DNA from: Elephas maximus indicus | Taxonomy: Eukaryota; Chordata; Mammalia; Proboscidea; Elephantidae | Direction of reading: 5' to 3' | DNA length: 64,000 nucleotides | NCBI RefSeq assembly: GCF_024166365.1 | Contig: NC_064819.1 | Location: 206,981,293-207,045,292, forward strand | In this document: positions 10,421 to 21,430 of the stretch, in pieces | How positions within the stretch are numbered: the stretch's first letter is position 1 | Layout: each line of letters begins with the position of its first letter | Notes under the pieces: generated by a model | What the model was told of the DNA's origin: nothing | Seen by the model: the letters and a program-made list of their open reading frames with translations, nothing else | The model's database searches: none | Translations under genes and position numbers: made by a program

Positions 10421-10721
10421 CCTGACATGTTAATTCTCTAGATTCCTAGGAAATATGATAATAAACCTGTTCTTGAGTAGGAATTTCCTTGGCATACTCC
10501 AGTTGAAAACCTTTAGCTGGGTAAGAAGCCTTATAAACTCTAATAGGCAAGTATTATCTTTTTGATCAACAAAACTGATAAATGCAATTATTACTTCAGT
10601 AATACAAGCTTTATGCTAGACAGAATTTTTCAAAACTTAATAGGTGAAGTTAACAGGGATTTCTTAGTAATGGAAGCATTGTGGAGTTTAGCTAGACTTG
10701 CAGGAAATAGTATGAGAGCTT

Positions 10722-10860
10722 GCATGTATTCAACAGACACTAATTGAGGTCCTACTATTTGCTGGAAGTTGTTAGGCACTGGGGTGAAATGGTTAAAAGG
10801 TTGAGTTCCTAGCCTAAAGGAGCTTACAGCCTAGGAAGGGAAACAAACACATTTAAGATT
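10722..10860 (-). repeat. L2 3'-end fragment
   Basis: ATTCAACAGACACTAATTGA, GGCACTGGGGTGAAATGG and AAGGAGCTTACAGCC match the antisense L2 3' end. Confidence 0.6.
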
Positions 10861-10904
10861 ATATGGCAAGCAGCATAGGAAGATTCCATTACCTGTCTTT
10901 CAGT

Positions 10905-11345
10905 TTGTGGTATTGTGGTAGCTTGTGTGTTGCTGTGATGCTGAAAGTTATCCCACCTGTCTTTCAAATATCAGCAGGGTCACCTATGGTAGACAGGTTT
11001 CAGTGGAGCTTTAAGAGTAAGACATACTAGGAAGAAAGGCCTGGTTATCTGATTCTGAAAATTAGCCAATAAAAACCTTATGGGTCACAACAGAACATTA
11101 TCCGACTTGCTTGCTTTGAACACATCATCAGGAGGGATCACTCACCGGAGGAGGACATTGTATTTGGTGAAGCAGAGGGCCAGTGAGGGCAATGAAGACC
11201 CTCAGTGAGATGGATTGGCACAATAGGTGCAACGACGGACTCAAACATGCTGGCGATTGTGAAGATGATGCAGGACCTGGCAATGTTTTGTTCTGTTGTA
11301 CATAACAGTGCCATGAGTTGGAGTCAACTTGATGGCTGCTATCCA
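10905..11345 (+). mobile_element. RTE deletion derivative: 5' region fused to 3' end
   Basis: The first half (GTGTTGCTGTGATGCTGAAA, then ACTAGGAAGAAAGGCCTGG and AATTAGCCAATAAAAACC) matches the RTE 5' region at 12018-12353. At about 11095 it passes directly into the RTE 3' end (CATCATCAGGAGGGATCACT, AGATGGATTGGCA, TTGTTCTGTTGTACATAACA). The whole endonuclease-reverse transcriptase ORF, about 3 kb, is missing. The order is the same as in the AfroSINE body. Confidence 0.75.
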
Positions 11346-12017
11346 TCTATAAGAAGAGTACGCCAAGGAAACTAAGGGGCAAGAGAGAAGAGTTGGCCTA
11401 GATAATTCAGAACACTTAGTTGTGCTCTTGCAGGAACCTGTACTCTAGGAGTATATCAGGGTAGGGTGGGAGTGTGGCTGTGAGGCATCTGGAGTACACA
11501 TTCCGGAAGAAAGCACAGGGGACAGGAAGAGCCACTTATAAACCATTAAACTTTGTTCTCTATTGTGAAGCTGTATGTTCCTTTGAGGAAGAAGCTATTT
11601 TAAGAGGCAAAATATTCAACTTGGAGGAGGAAATGCCTTTAACTCAGTGAGATTTAATCCTTATGAGCTTTTGTCTCAAAGGGCTACTAAGAAATCCTTA
11701 GGTGAAGAAGTTTTGTTCTTTGTTTTCTCTTCTTTTCTCATCTCTTTTTAGATTTGGGTAAATTAAAAAAAACCAAGATTCTCCATCATAAGAGGAAAAA
11801 ATATTTTTTAACTTTACACAAACTTTTACATTTCCTGTAAAAAAAACTTTTTAGTATCAAAAATTTCAAACACACACAAAATACAGAAAACCGTATCTTA
11901 AAGCCCCATATTCCTATCATCCAGATTAAAAAATTATCAACATTTTACCCACTTGCATCACCTCTCTCCCGCCCCTTGTTTTTTGTGAGCTATTAGAAGT
12001 TTCCCCACTGTCAGTTC
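11346..12017. other. Unique or very old sequence
   Basis: No gene. 11860-11990 (ATTATCAACATTTTACCCAC) looks like a very old interspersed repeat I cannot name. Confidence 0.35.
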
Positions 12018-12353
12018 GTCGAACCGTAGGGGCATTTGTGTTGCTGTGATGCTGGAAGCTATGCCACTGGTATGCATACGCTAGCAGGGTCGCCCATGGT
12101 GGACAGATTCCAGCTGAGTTCCAGACTAAGACAGACTAGGAAGAAGGACCTGGTGGTTTACTTCTGAAAAAAAGTTAACCAATGAAAACCTCACGAATAG
12201 TAGCAGAATATTGTTTGATATAGTGCCGGAAGATGAGCCCTTTAGGTTGGAAGCCATTCAAAAGACGACTGGGAAAGAGCTGCCTCCTCAAAGTAGAGTC
12301 AACCTTAATGATGTGGATGGAGTCAAGCTTTTGGGACCTTCATTTTGTTGCTG
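12018..12353 (+). mobile_element. RTE 5' region
   Basis: GTGTTGCTGTGATGCTGGAA, CAGACTAGGAAGAAGGACCT, GATATAGTGCCGGAAGATGA and GATGTGGATGGAGTCAAGC, with the endonuclease start following at 12991. Together these order the RTE 5' end. Its central block is homologous to the AfroSINE body. Confidence 0.7.
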
Positions 12354-12990
12354 AACCCAGGAAGGTGGGTCCCTGTCTGGCACACTCAGATTTGACAGTT
12401 ATCTGGACACCAGTCTTTGAGAAAGAAAAAGTAACTGTATTGCAATGCTCAGAGCAAGGAGCCAGGAAAAGGCTTCTCAGATGGGCCTATATGTGATTTG
12501 GGCAGCAAGGTGGCAGCTGCGAAGGCATACTGGGAAGGGAAAATTCTAGAAAGTAAACATTGCAGGAATTATGGCGGCCAGGAAACAGGAGGTGACGTGG
12601 TTCTTGTCAGACTTTTTCTTTGGAATGGGGTCTGGGTGATGATTTTCTTTCTGATTCATTCCACCCGTTGCTGCATCCTCTGTTGAGGTCAATTAACTAT
12701 CACAGCTGACCCTTCTGTGCGTGCAGGACAGGTCAATTCTGGCTTGGGCTAGTTTAAGGCAGTCTTTTCTAACTAAGGAAACCCTGGTGATGTAGCGGTT
12801 AAGTGCTATGGCTATTAACCAAAAGGCTGGCAGTTTTAATCCACCAGGCACTCCTTGGAAACCCTATGGGGCTGTTCTACTCTGCCCTATAGGGTTGCTA
12901 TGAATCGGAATCGACTCAATGGCAGCCGGTTTTTTTTTTGTTTGTTTGTTTGTTTCTGACTAATGGAAATTTACTGGCATTCATAGGGTC
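12354..12990. mobile_element. Unclassified insertion splitting the RTE
   Basis: RTE sequence stops near CATTTTGTTGCTG and resumes at ATGTGGCACGACTC. The intervening 460 bp (excluding the nested AfroSINE) match nothing I recognise. The length and the sharp interruption suggest an LTR or nonautonomous element, but termini and duplications are unclear. Confidence 0.4.
12776..12949 (+). repeat. AfroSINE with variable T/GTTT tail
   Basis: GGAAACCCTGGTGATGTAGC head, TTTAATCCACCAGGCACTCC, tail GAATCGGAATCGACTCAATG and a T-run with GTTT repeats. Near-duplication TTTCTAACTA / TTTCTGACTA flanks it. Confidence 0.88.
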
Positions 12991-13273
12991 AGGCTACAAT
13001 GTGGCACGACTCAAAATGAGAAGAAACAGCTGCAGACATTGATTAGTAACTGGAACATGGAATGTATGAAGTATGAATCTAGGAAAATTGGAAATCATCA
13101 GAAATGAAATGGAATGCATGAACATCAATATCCTAGATATCAGTGAGCTGAAATGGACTGGTATTGGCCATTTTGAATTGGACAATCATATGTTCTACTC
13201 TGCGAGGAATGGCGTTACATTCATCGTTAATAAGAACTTTTCAAAAAGAACATTTTGTTTTTCCTGGACCTAG
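12991..13273 (+). mobile_element. RTE endonuclease N-terminal remnant
   Basis: An open 66-residue frame at 13073-13273 contains ISELKWTGIGHFELDNHM, typical of the RTE apurinic endonuclease N-terminus. GTGGCACGACTCAAAATGAG lies just upstream. It is truncated after NKNFSKR, and the reverse transcriptase part is absent. Confidence 0.8.
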
Positions 13274-13534
13274 AAGCAGACATTTCTCCAAGGAACCCTA
13301 GTTCTTTTTAATGGGAAATGCTTTTTTAGATATGAATGACCGTTGTTGTTGGGCTGTCTTTATTTCTAAACATTTCACTTGACAGAGCTAAGAAATACAT
13401 ATCTTTAAAAGAAAAAAATTTTAATAATTCATAGTGATGTTTTAAATTCAAATTAGCATTAGGGAGTTTTTACTTAGAAATTTTTTGTTTTTTGCCTTTT
13501 CTCTTACATGGAAAAAGTCTTGGTTCCTAACAAC

Positions 13535-13620
13535 ACAGACTGGGCAGTGTTTCATTCTGTTGTACATAGGGTTGCTATAAGTCAGAACCAACTTGACGGC
13601 ACCTAACAACAACAACAAAA
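13535..13620 (+). mobile_element. RTE 3' end
   Basis: GGGCAGTGTTTCATTCTGTT, GTACATAGGGTTGCTATAAG and CTTGACGGCACCTAACAACA followed by CAA repeats. Probably the 3' end of the element starting at 12018, after a large deletion. Confidence 0.75.
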
Positions 13621-13678
13621 CAATAACATAATTATTTATTTACTTTATCTTACAATATACGTAAGCTAGTTTAAAAAC

Positions 13679-14120
13679 TATCTTAGTTTCCTAGTGCTGC
13701 CGTAACAAAAACACCACAAGTGAGTGACTTTAAGGATTTTCTCACAGTTCTGAAGGCTAAAAGTCTTAATTAGGGACTTGGCTATGTTGATTCCTTCCTT
13801 GTCCATGGCCCCAGCTGTTCCTTGGCTTGTAGTGTCTGTCTTCCCTCATGTGTACGTGTATCTGTGTCTATTCTGTCCTTTTTATAACTCATAAGTGATT
13901 AGGTTTAGGATCTACCCTACACTGGTATGGCCTCTACTGATTTATTGATTACATTATATTGCACTGTGGAAGGTGATTACATTACATTATGGAAGATAGT
14001 TTGCTCTACTCAAGGCTTATTTAATCACATGGAACTACTTCATGACAATGATTAGACTAGTGTTTGGCTAAACTGAGAACCACAGCCTTGTCAAGTTGAC
14101 ACATAAAATTAACCATCACA
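13679..14120 (-). mobile_element. MaLR-like solo LTR
   Basis: TATCTTAGTTTCCTAGTGCT at left, GTCAAGTTGACACATAAAAT and TTAACCATCACA at right. Imperfect 5-bp flanks AAAAC 13674-13678 and AATAC 14121-14125. Confidence 0.62.
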
Positions 14121-14211
14121 AATACCAAATCAAATTACTCAATTAAGTAAAAAAAACATTGCAGTTCCTTTTATTCTTGGAATGTATCTCATTAAGATTC
14201 TACAGTTAATG

Positions 14212-14474
14212 TATAGGCAGTCTCCAATTACGAACAAGTTCATTCCTAAGCCTGTCTTTACGTCGAATTTGTACATAAGTCAGAATAGGTAGGTGTGGTT
14301 AACATAATGATATAATAATAATAATGTTTCGGTGCACATGGCAAAGTAGTCCCCATTTGTTATTATAAACCATTATATGTACCTCGAATTTTTAATAAAC
14401 AGGCTTTAGTGGGGTTGGTTCATAACTGAAGGTTGTACATAAATTGGATGTTTGTAACCTGAGGACTGCCTGTA
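14212..14474. mobile_element. TcMar-type nonautonomous DNA transposon
   Basis: Terminal inverted repeats AGGCAGTCTCCAATTACGAA and (reverse complement of the right end) CAGGCAGTCCTCAGGTTACA, flanked by TA at 14212-14213 and 14473-14474. About 259 bp with no coding capacity. TA duplication is the mariner/Tigger hallmark. Confidence 0.7.
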
Positions 14475-16289
14475 CTTTGAAAGCAACCCAATATAATTTT
14501 TTTTTTTTTTTTTACCATGGTCATGTCACTAGCTTGCTATTCCATTAACTTAATTAATTTCAGTTTATTTTTATTTTGGGAATTTTTTTCTTTTTTAGAT
14601 TAATTCTACTTTTTGATAATATAAACATGTACATGACTCCAAAACCAAAACTATATAACAAAATATTCAGAAAAGCCTTGCATCCATTACTATCCCTTAT
14701 CCCTATTCATTCTTCCCCCCTGTACATTTTGTTTAAGTTTCCAGTGTTTCTTTTTGCACATATAAGCATGTGTGTAGCCCATGAATGTTCTTAATTGAAA
14801 AAAGCAAAATAAAAAGAGGTTGTATAGTATGCTATTTTTTATGTACGAAAACAGGAAAATACTATGTATTATATAACTACGTATATTCTATAATACTTAT
14901 TTGTATTTGTTTTCTGCTACTTAAATTTCTGTTTACCATAACCAAAAATACATGAAAATACTTCATGTATTTTCACAGTTCTTGAAATATTTTTGACAAA
15001 TTTATTTTCTTTTTGCCTCCATTTCCATAGCTGGGTTGGATTAGTGATGATCTTTAAATTGTCTTTCAGTTTTAACAGTGTTTTATCCAAATATTAAGAG
15101 CTATCTTCAACCTTGTAATAACTGCTGTAATCCACTAGATGTCAGTGCAACATAGCCACCTATTTGGGGATATATAAGCCGCAAGACCCAGAAAAATAAC
15201 AGTAATTTCTATTTATTTGTTACTTACTTTTATTAAATATAAAATACTCTCTTTCAAAAAAATAAATAAATAAACCTAGTCTACATCAAAGGGTATAAGC
15301 ATTACTCTATCCGAGTTAAGATCATTCAATTTCGCATTGTTTAGTTTAAAACTTTACTTCCTCTTGCAAAGCCAATGCTTACAGACTGTTTCCTGTCAGA
15401 TAAGAAAGAGTGGCATAAAGTTTTCAAAGCAAAATATTTGGTCACTAAATAACATACTGAAACTTATTCTGTTGAGGAGAGAGAAACGAAACAGTCTTGC
15501 TAAAATAGTGTGATGTTTAGAGTTAAATTTTATGTTAAATGTGAAATTATTTATTCAATTATTAATGTAACAATCTGTTTCTTGTCAGATTTTTAAATCT
15601 CTTATGACAAACTAACAATTATTTTACAATAAATATAAACATATTATTTTCCCTCCGTGATAAAAGGGTGATAATAAAAATAATTCTTTTAATGTAGAGT
15701 GATGTCACATTTAAATCAGAGCCTTGGAAAAGGGTGGTTTATTTTTTCATTAAGACTTCAAGAATAACAGGGTGAGGAAATAACTAGTGTTGCAAAGTTG
15801 TCTAGTTTTTAAAAATTCTAGCTATCATTGTGTACCATTACAAATGAAATACAACATGTTTGAATTTCAAGCAAATACATACACGCACGTATTTATGCAG
15901 CCAAGAAGCACAGTTTTACCTAATCAAGAATTGTGAAAACTAGGAAAAACACAACGTTAGGAGGATTAATACTAGTTATTTCTTAGACCCCTAAACCAGC
16001 AAAGATCAGCAATCAGGTGTGCAATAGAAGGTGAGGTAAACAAATTGAGGTAACTGTTAATAATTGAAATAAAAGATTAATTTAGCTATAATTACTTAAA
16101 CTATGAGTTTTTGTTGTACATTCAACTCTGAACTACTGATAATTTAAAATTATTTATTCCCGTTAAGGGCAGAGCAGCAATCTAACCTGAGTCAGTTCAC
16201 TTTCTCTCTGCTTCAACAAATATAAATCTATACACCCACTCTTCATTTATCAACAGGAATAGGTTCCAAAGACAAGATAATTATGCAAA
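14475..16289. other. AT-rich unique stretch
   Basis: Very AT-rich with no long frame or clear repeat. It holds A/T runs and one CTCF-like motif (15132-15146). Confidence 0.4.
15132..15146 (+). promoter_or_regulatory. CTCF-like motif, weak
   Basis: CCACTAGATGTCAGT fits CCASYAGRKGGCRS at all but one core position. It sits in non-repetitive sequence. A single motif match is weak evidence. Confidence 0.3.
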
Positions 16290-16442
16290 AATTGGTGTTA
16301 TGAAAAAATGGAGGATAACTACATTGTCACATAGCTACCAAATTACACCATGGTATAACTGTCAAATTACTTCATTACATAACTGCCAAACCACTGAGAA
16401 TCATGGCCCAGTCAAGTTGACACAAAATCTTAACCATCGCAG
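16290..16442 (-). mobile_element. MaLR-like LTR fragment (5' part)
   Basis: AACTGCCAAACCACTGAGAA, CATGGCCCAGTCAAGTTGAC and CTTAACCATCGCA match the right-hand end of the LTR at 61227-61768. Only about 150 bp remain. Confidence 0.65.
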
Positions 16443-17668
16443 CCATTACTCTCACTTCTCACCTCATGTTTGTTACTGCCAGATGTATATCATTAATGTG
16501 CAAAATAGTTGGATAGTAGATTTTTTTCTATTGTTGCAAATGAGAAATGTCAGATAACAAGGTAACCAAGAAGTGAGGGGTAGGTGTATTTTATATTCTT
16601 TTCCTTACGAATTCATTATTAAACTTACCTAATTAACAAATGACATGCTCTACTGCAGAATTACACCACTGCTTGAACTTTGAACTTTAACATATAGGCT
16701 AAGTGCTTACGTAGCAACTAAGTGCAATAAGCTTCCTCCTTCCTGATAAATGACGTAATGCATAACACTCTCCTAGAAATTTTGCATAATTTTCTTGCTG
16801 TTATCTTCTGTGGGTTTTCTAGGAGCTCACTGGAAGTTTTGGGGGCCTAGGCTTTTCCTTAAAGCCATATGATATCTCTCTCTTTATAGTTTTATTTGAT
16901 TTCATCTTGGATATTTAGAGTCCTTTATTTATAAGAACAGTTACCCGTTGTCCAAATTATCTCTACCCAATTAATTATTTACTTTTAAATTTTGTTTATG
17001 TCTTTTTGTTTGCTTTTCAAGGTACTGAAGTTTTCATCTTATTACATTATAAATACGCTTTCAACAGACTGATGGGTATATGATATTGACAGTCTGCAGC
17101 CCTGTTACAGGAAGAAATCAAATTGTGCCTTAGTGATTTCTTTCCACAGAGAATTCTTTCTCTTGCAAATTGTTTACAAGGGGTTTTGAGCATTTTGAGC
17201 CTTGATGTTTCCTAGCCTGGACAGAGTAGCTAAGCAGGGCAGTGTCGCTTTCCAAGGCCAGATGCCTGGATCTCTGGGGAGCAGCCACCCATGAGGGCTT
17301 GTTGCCCAGCCAAGTGGTGGCTTTTAGTTCTATGTACTATGACAGTAGTATTTATATTGATACCCCCTTTGTATGCAAAGATTATGCACTATCAAAAAAT
17401 AGAGAAAAATAAATGAACAGTGGGGAGGAAGACAGTAGACAATGGAACATTATATCAGTGTTAAGCTTCGTGAACAGTAACAGCTATCCATTAGACACTT
17501 CTCAGCTACCCAATTACTTTATAACAGAAAACTTATGTAAACTCATGGGTGAATGCTATTTAAATCTGATTGGTTGTAACTGTTTATTGCTATATATATG
17601 TATTTTTTTAAATCTAACTCTATCAACTTAATTGTTAATCTAAGATTTTCAATGTATAAAGTTGTCCT
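16443..17668. other. Unique stretch
   Basis: No repeat or gene recognised; AT-rich. Confidence 0.35.
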
Positions 17669-17767
17669 TTGTTGTTGTTGTTAGGTCCTGTAGAGTCAGT
17701 TCCAATTCATAGCTACCCTATGCATAATAGAACAAAACGCTGCCTGGTCCTGTGCCATCCTTACAAG
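17669..17767 (-). mobile_element. RTE 3'-end fragment
   Basis: GTTGTTGTTAGGTCCTGTAG, CATAGCTACCCTATGC and GCCTGGTCCTGTGCCATCC are the antisense RTE 3' end, 5'-truncated to about 100 bp. Confidence 0.78.
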
Positions 17768-17916
17768 TAAGAATTAATTTAGAAGACAATATAGTCATGC
17801 ATTGTTCTATCCAGGAATATAAAATTTTTCTCAGTTTTTCAACTTACCTTTAATTATTTCTCCATAAAAGTTTATAGTTTTCTGTAAATTGGCCCCACTC
17901 GTATAGTGTAGGGATA

Positions 17917-18084
17917 ACAACCAAAACAAAACCCATTGCCATCTAGTCAATTCTGACTCATAGCGACCCTATAGGACAGAGAAGAATTGCCCCATAGGGT
18001 TTCCAAGGAGCAGCTGATGGGTTCGAACTGCTGAACTTTTGGTTAGCAGCCAAAAGCTTAACCACGGCACCACCAGGGCCCCAT
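17917..18084 (-). repeat. AfroSINE
   Basis: Perfect 10-bp target-site duplication TGTAGGGATA at 17907-17916 and 18085-18094. Full short-subfamily body with TGATGGGTTCGAACTGCTGA. Confidence 0.93.
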
Positions 18085-18094
18085 TGTAGGGATA

Positions 18095-19067
18095 GAATGA
18101 CAGTGTTATATGTTGTCCCATGGGCTACTGATCTTTGAATGTTTATTTTGGATGCATTCACTTCACTGAACACTAAGCATTTTCATTTTATATTCTTAGA
18201 TGGTCCGAGTATGTAATCATATTGTATGCAAATAATGATAATTGCTTACATAGATTATTAAGGCTTACGAAAGTAGGCTTTAAGAAATTAATAAAAACAT
18301 GATTTAAATCTCTTTATTAAAAAAAGTAATACTTGTTTTTCATTTGTGGATTCCCATTTTAAAGTCAAACCTAAGAGTCCATAAAATGATTTTATTGTTA
18401 TACAATATTTTTCATTTGATTATCATTAAAGTAGATTCAGAAATCTGGAATTTTCTAGGAGTAAAATGTGGCTACAATTTTTTTTTTAAATGTCATAATA
18501 CCCAAAGCATTAGAAGTTCAATGTTTTATCTAGCAAGATAACATTAAAATGACAAACAAATGGTCACATTCTGCATTCTGGTCTGCTATAAATAAAATGT
18601 AAATCAATTCTACATTTATTTAAAAATATCTTTGTTAGCTAGCTGATTTTTTTAAGAAACAATTTTTTTCTCATATAAAATCTCTAATACCATTGCCCAC
18701 ATATTTTACTTGTCCAGCAAAGTTCTTAATGAACTTAACCCTGTCCCTAGTGGAGATGTTACTAATTAATTTTGAGCTAAAATTATTCAAGGAAAAAACA
18801 AACAAACAATTTAAAATAAAACAAATTACCTGTTTTTCAGTGTAGTTATGTTTACTGTGGAAGAATGTTGGGGGAAATCAATGTTGATAAATTTATAATT
18901 GAAATAAAACATGTCCTAAGTTTATTTTTGTAGTTAATTTGCTTTTAATAAAATAGTAGTTTCCAAGTAATTAATCATAGAATGTTTACTAGCTCACTTT
19001 TCCCTTTCATATTATTAATACTTTAAAGAAATTTATATTGTTATGCAAAATTGATATTTTCTATCTC
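18095..19067. other. AT-rich unique stretch
   Basis: No recognisable gene or repeat. Confidence 0.35.
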
Positions 19068-19136
19068 CTTGGAAACCCTTGTGGTCGCCAAGAGTCGGAA
19101 ACGACTCGATGGCACTAGTTTTTTTTTTTTTTTTTA
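19068..19136 (+). repeat. AfroSINE 3' end only
   Basis: TCCTTGGAAACCCTTGTGG, AGTCGGAAACGACTCGATGG and a T-run. The head is missing (5'-truncated). Confidence 0.8.
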
Positions 19137-19785
19137 CACTTAATTAATATTATCCTGAGAACAGATTATTGGGGTCCATATACTGAGAATAAATTTGCTA
19201 AGCACCTGAGAAAGTTCTAGATGAACAATATTCAGACAGATTCTTAAATAACTCCCTGCAAAAAGGGCATACATTAGGAAATCATTTTATATTATTTCTT
19301 GACAAACTTATGTGAAATAGAGAACTCTAATGAAATGGCAAAATACAAATAATTTTTATCACCTGGATATATTTATACTGTAAAAAATTTGAATTGATTT
19401 ATGCATGTCATTTCAGAATTAAGATGTCCACATACTTCAACAATATAGAAATTGTAGAATTTGATTGTCATTTTTCCGATCATTGTACTTCTCCTAATCC
19501 TTAAACTTTTTATAGAAAAAGTGTTTCTATGCATGTTGTCATCTTATTTTTCATCTTACATAGTATCAATAAAATGTATTGTTATTTACTTAAAATGGGG
19601 ATACTTTGCTTGTGTAGTCTCTGTGTATAGAATGTATTTGCATGTTTCTGATAAAGTATCTGAAAAGATTTCCAATCTTTTGGTCACTGCCATTTTGGTC
19701 ACTGAGGTCCGTGTTAGTTTATTAGGGTTAAGATAAAAGTAACTGCGTTTCTATCCTGTAAATAAAACAAAGCTATGTTCTTATG
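19137..19785. other. AT-rich unique stretch
   Basis: No recognisable gene or repeat. The short frame at 19461-19736 has no motif. Confidence 0.3.
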
Positions 19786-19842
19786 TTACATAGGGTCGCT
19801 ATGCGTCGGAATCGACTGGACGGCACTGGGTTTGGTTTTTTG
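19786..19842 (+). repeat. AfroSINE 3' end only
   Basis: CATAGGGTCGCTATGCGTCG and AATCGACTGGACGGCACTGG; the first 100 bp of the SINE are absent. Confidence 0.8.
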
Positions 19843-19847
19843 GCCTC

Positions 19848-19900
19848 TATGAAACCACATAAAAAAAAAAAAAATTTTTTTTTTTTTTTATGAAACCACA
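19848..19900. repeat. A14/T14 hairpin between 12-bp direct repeats
   Basis: TATGAAACCACA occurs at 19848-19859 and 19889-19900. Between them are only one T, fourteen A and then about fourteen T. This looks like a target-site duplication around an insertion made of tail sequence alone. Confidence 0.75.
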
Positions 19901-21218
19901 GTTCCCTCCGTGAAAACTCTAACTTTGAACTCCAGCAGAACTTTTGTACCATTTTCTTTCATTTTTCTGAAGAGGCATCGACTGTTGGAAATTATTATTC
20001 TGGACGATTCCTCTTTCCCTTAAAAACAATTTTATTATATTAATTTAAAGAATGCCTGATTGGGTCTTTGCTGTTTTCCCTGCTATGATTTCTCTCTCAA
20101 GGGCAAATCGTGTCTCATGTAGTGTTTGTTTTACAAGGACCATGGACTCCAGCCTTCTGGAACGTGTTTTAGAAAGTCGCTAAATGGAGTTCTCCTTGTA
20201 TGGACTTAAAATGAGTGTTCAGGACATGCAAATGAATTGTGGTCCAATTAAGCAGTGAAAAAACAGCTCTAAATATCCTGTTAATGAACTGCATTCAGGC
20301 GCTAAAAAGCCATTCCCATCATGCTGGGATTATAAAGATCCTGCCCTGAATTATGAGTTGTAAAAGCCACTTTCAGGTAGAAATAAAGAGGGTAACAGTT
20401 GTTCAATTAGAGGTGAACATTCATCTATGAGGGGAAAAAAGCCTTTCTGTGATAAGACCCAGAAATCTTGTTTTTCTGCTAATGCGATTTCATACATTTT
20501 TGTTGCACAGTGGGCTGAGCAGCATTCCTGATCTGTTGCCTCGGATGGGAATTGTTCAGCACCATGTCACACATAGCTGTGCCCTGAGTCCTCACGCTGA
20601 GCGGTGAACTGATCCCATGGTCTAGTGACAGTTTCTGGAGAAAGCAGGCGCACGCTGTTGCATTCTCAGCCTCCTCGTCCTTCCCATCTCTGTCTCCAGC
20701 CTCTCATCCTTTATAGGTTTATTCATGAGCTCATCACTCAGGGAAGAAAAAAAAAATTATTTGCATTATAACATTGCATTTAAAAGCCATAAATTACACA
20801 GAGCTATAAATACTGCCCCTTAGTAAATGCCACCTCTCATAAAATTTGTGTGTGTGTGTGTGTGTGTATGCACATGTGTGAATATGTCCTATGGATTTTT
20901 TTTCTCTACTCACTATGTTCACTGTTTAGTGTTATGAAACCTGATAGTCGAAACACTGAGACTTTTGCTCTGCTTGCAATAAAAGGAGAGAAAAGACTTT
21001 TGACTTGTTTAAAAGAAGATGTGATTCTGCATGAAGCATGTTACTAGGCTCTCTCTGTTTGCAGACTGTCTTATTCTACAATAAATGTGCTCTACGTACC
21101 CGGACCATTTGTGTTCTGTGGTGTCCGGCATAGGCATAGGCAACTGATCTGCTAAATAATTTCTCCCCAGCCTGGAATGTCTGTAAGTCATCTAATACCC
21201 AGGTCAGACCTTAGATCA
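19901..21218. other. Repeat-poor stretch, possible conserved noncoding element
   Basis: No interspersed repeat seen. 20180-20480 and 20700-20840 have balanced composition with octamer-like ATGCAAAT (20226) and several TAAT cores. No coding frame is supported. Conservation is inferred from repeat absence only. Confidence 0.35.
20847..20868. repeat. (TG)n microsatellite
   Basis: Uninterrupted TG repeat of about 10 units. Confidence 0.9.
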
Positions 21219-21228
21219 TTAAAATAAT

Positions 21229-21420
21229 GTTGTTATGAGTCGATTCTGACTCGTAGAGACCCCATGTGACAGAGCAGAACCGCCCCAGAGGGTTTCCCAG
21301 GCTGTAATCCTTACTGGAGCAGATTGCTAGGTCTTTCTCCCACAGAGCTGCTGGGTAGATTCTAGCATCCAACCTTTCTGTTAGCAGCTGACCCCTTAAC
21401 TGTTGCATCACCAGGGCTCC
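21229..21420 (-). repeat. AfroSINE, long subfamily
   Basis: Target-site duplication TTAAAATAAT at 21219-21228 and 21421-21430. Carries the extra block GCAGATTGCTAGGTCTTTCT. Ends TTGCATCACCAGGGCTCC. Confidence 0.92.
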
Positions 21421-21430
21421 TTAAAATAAT

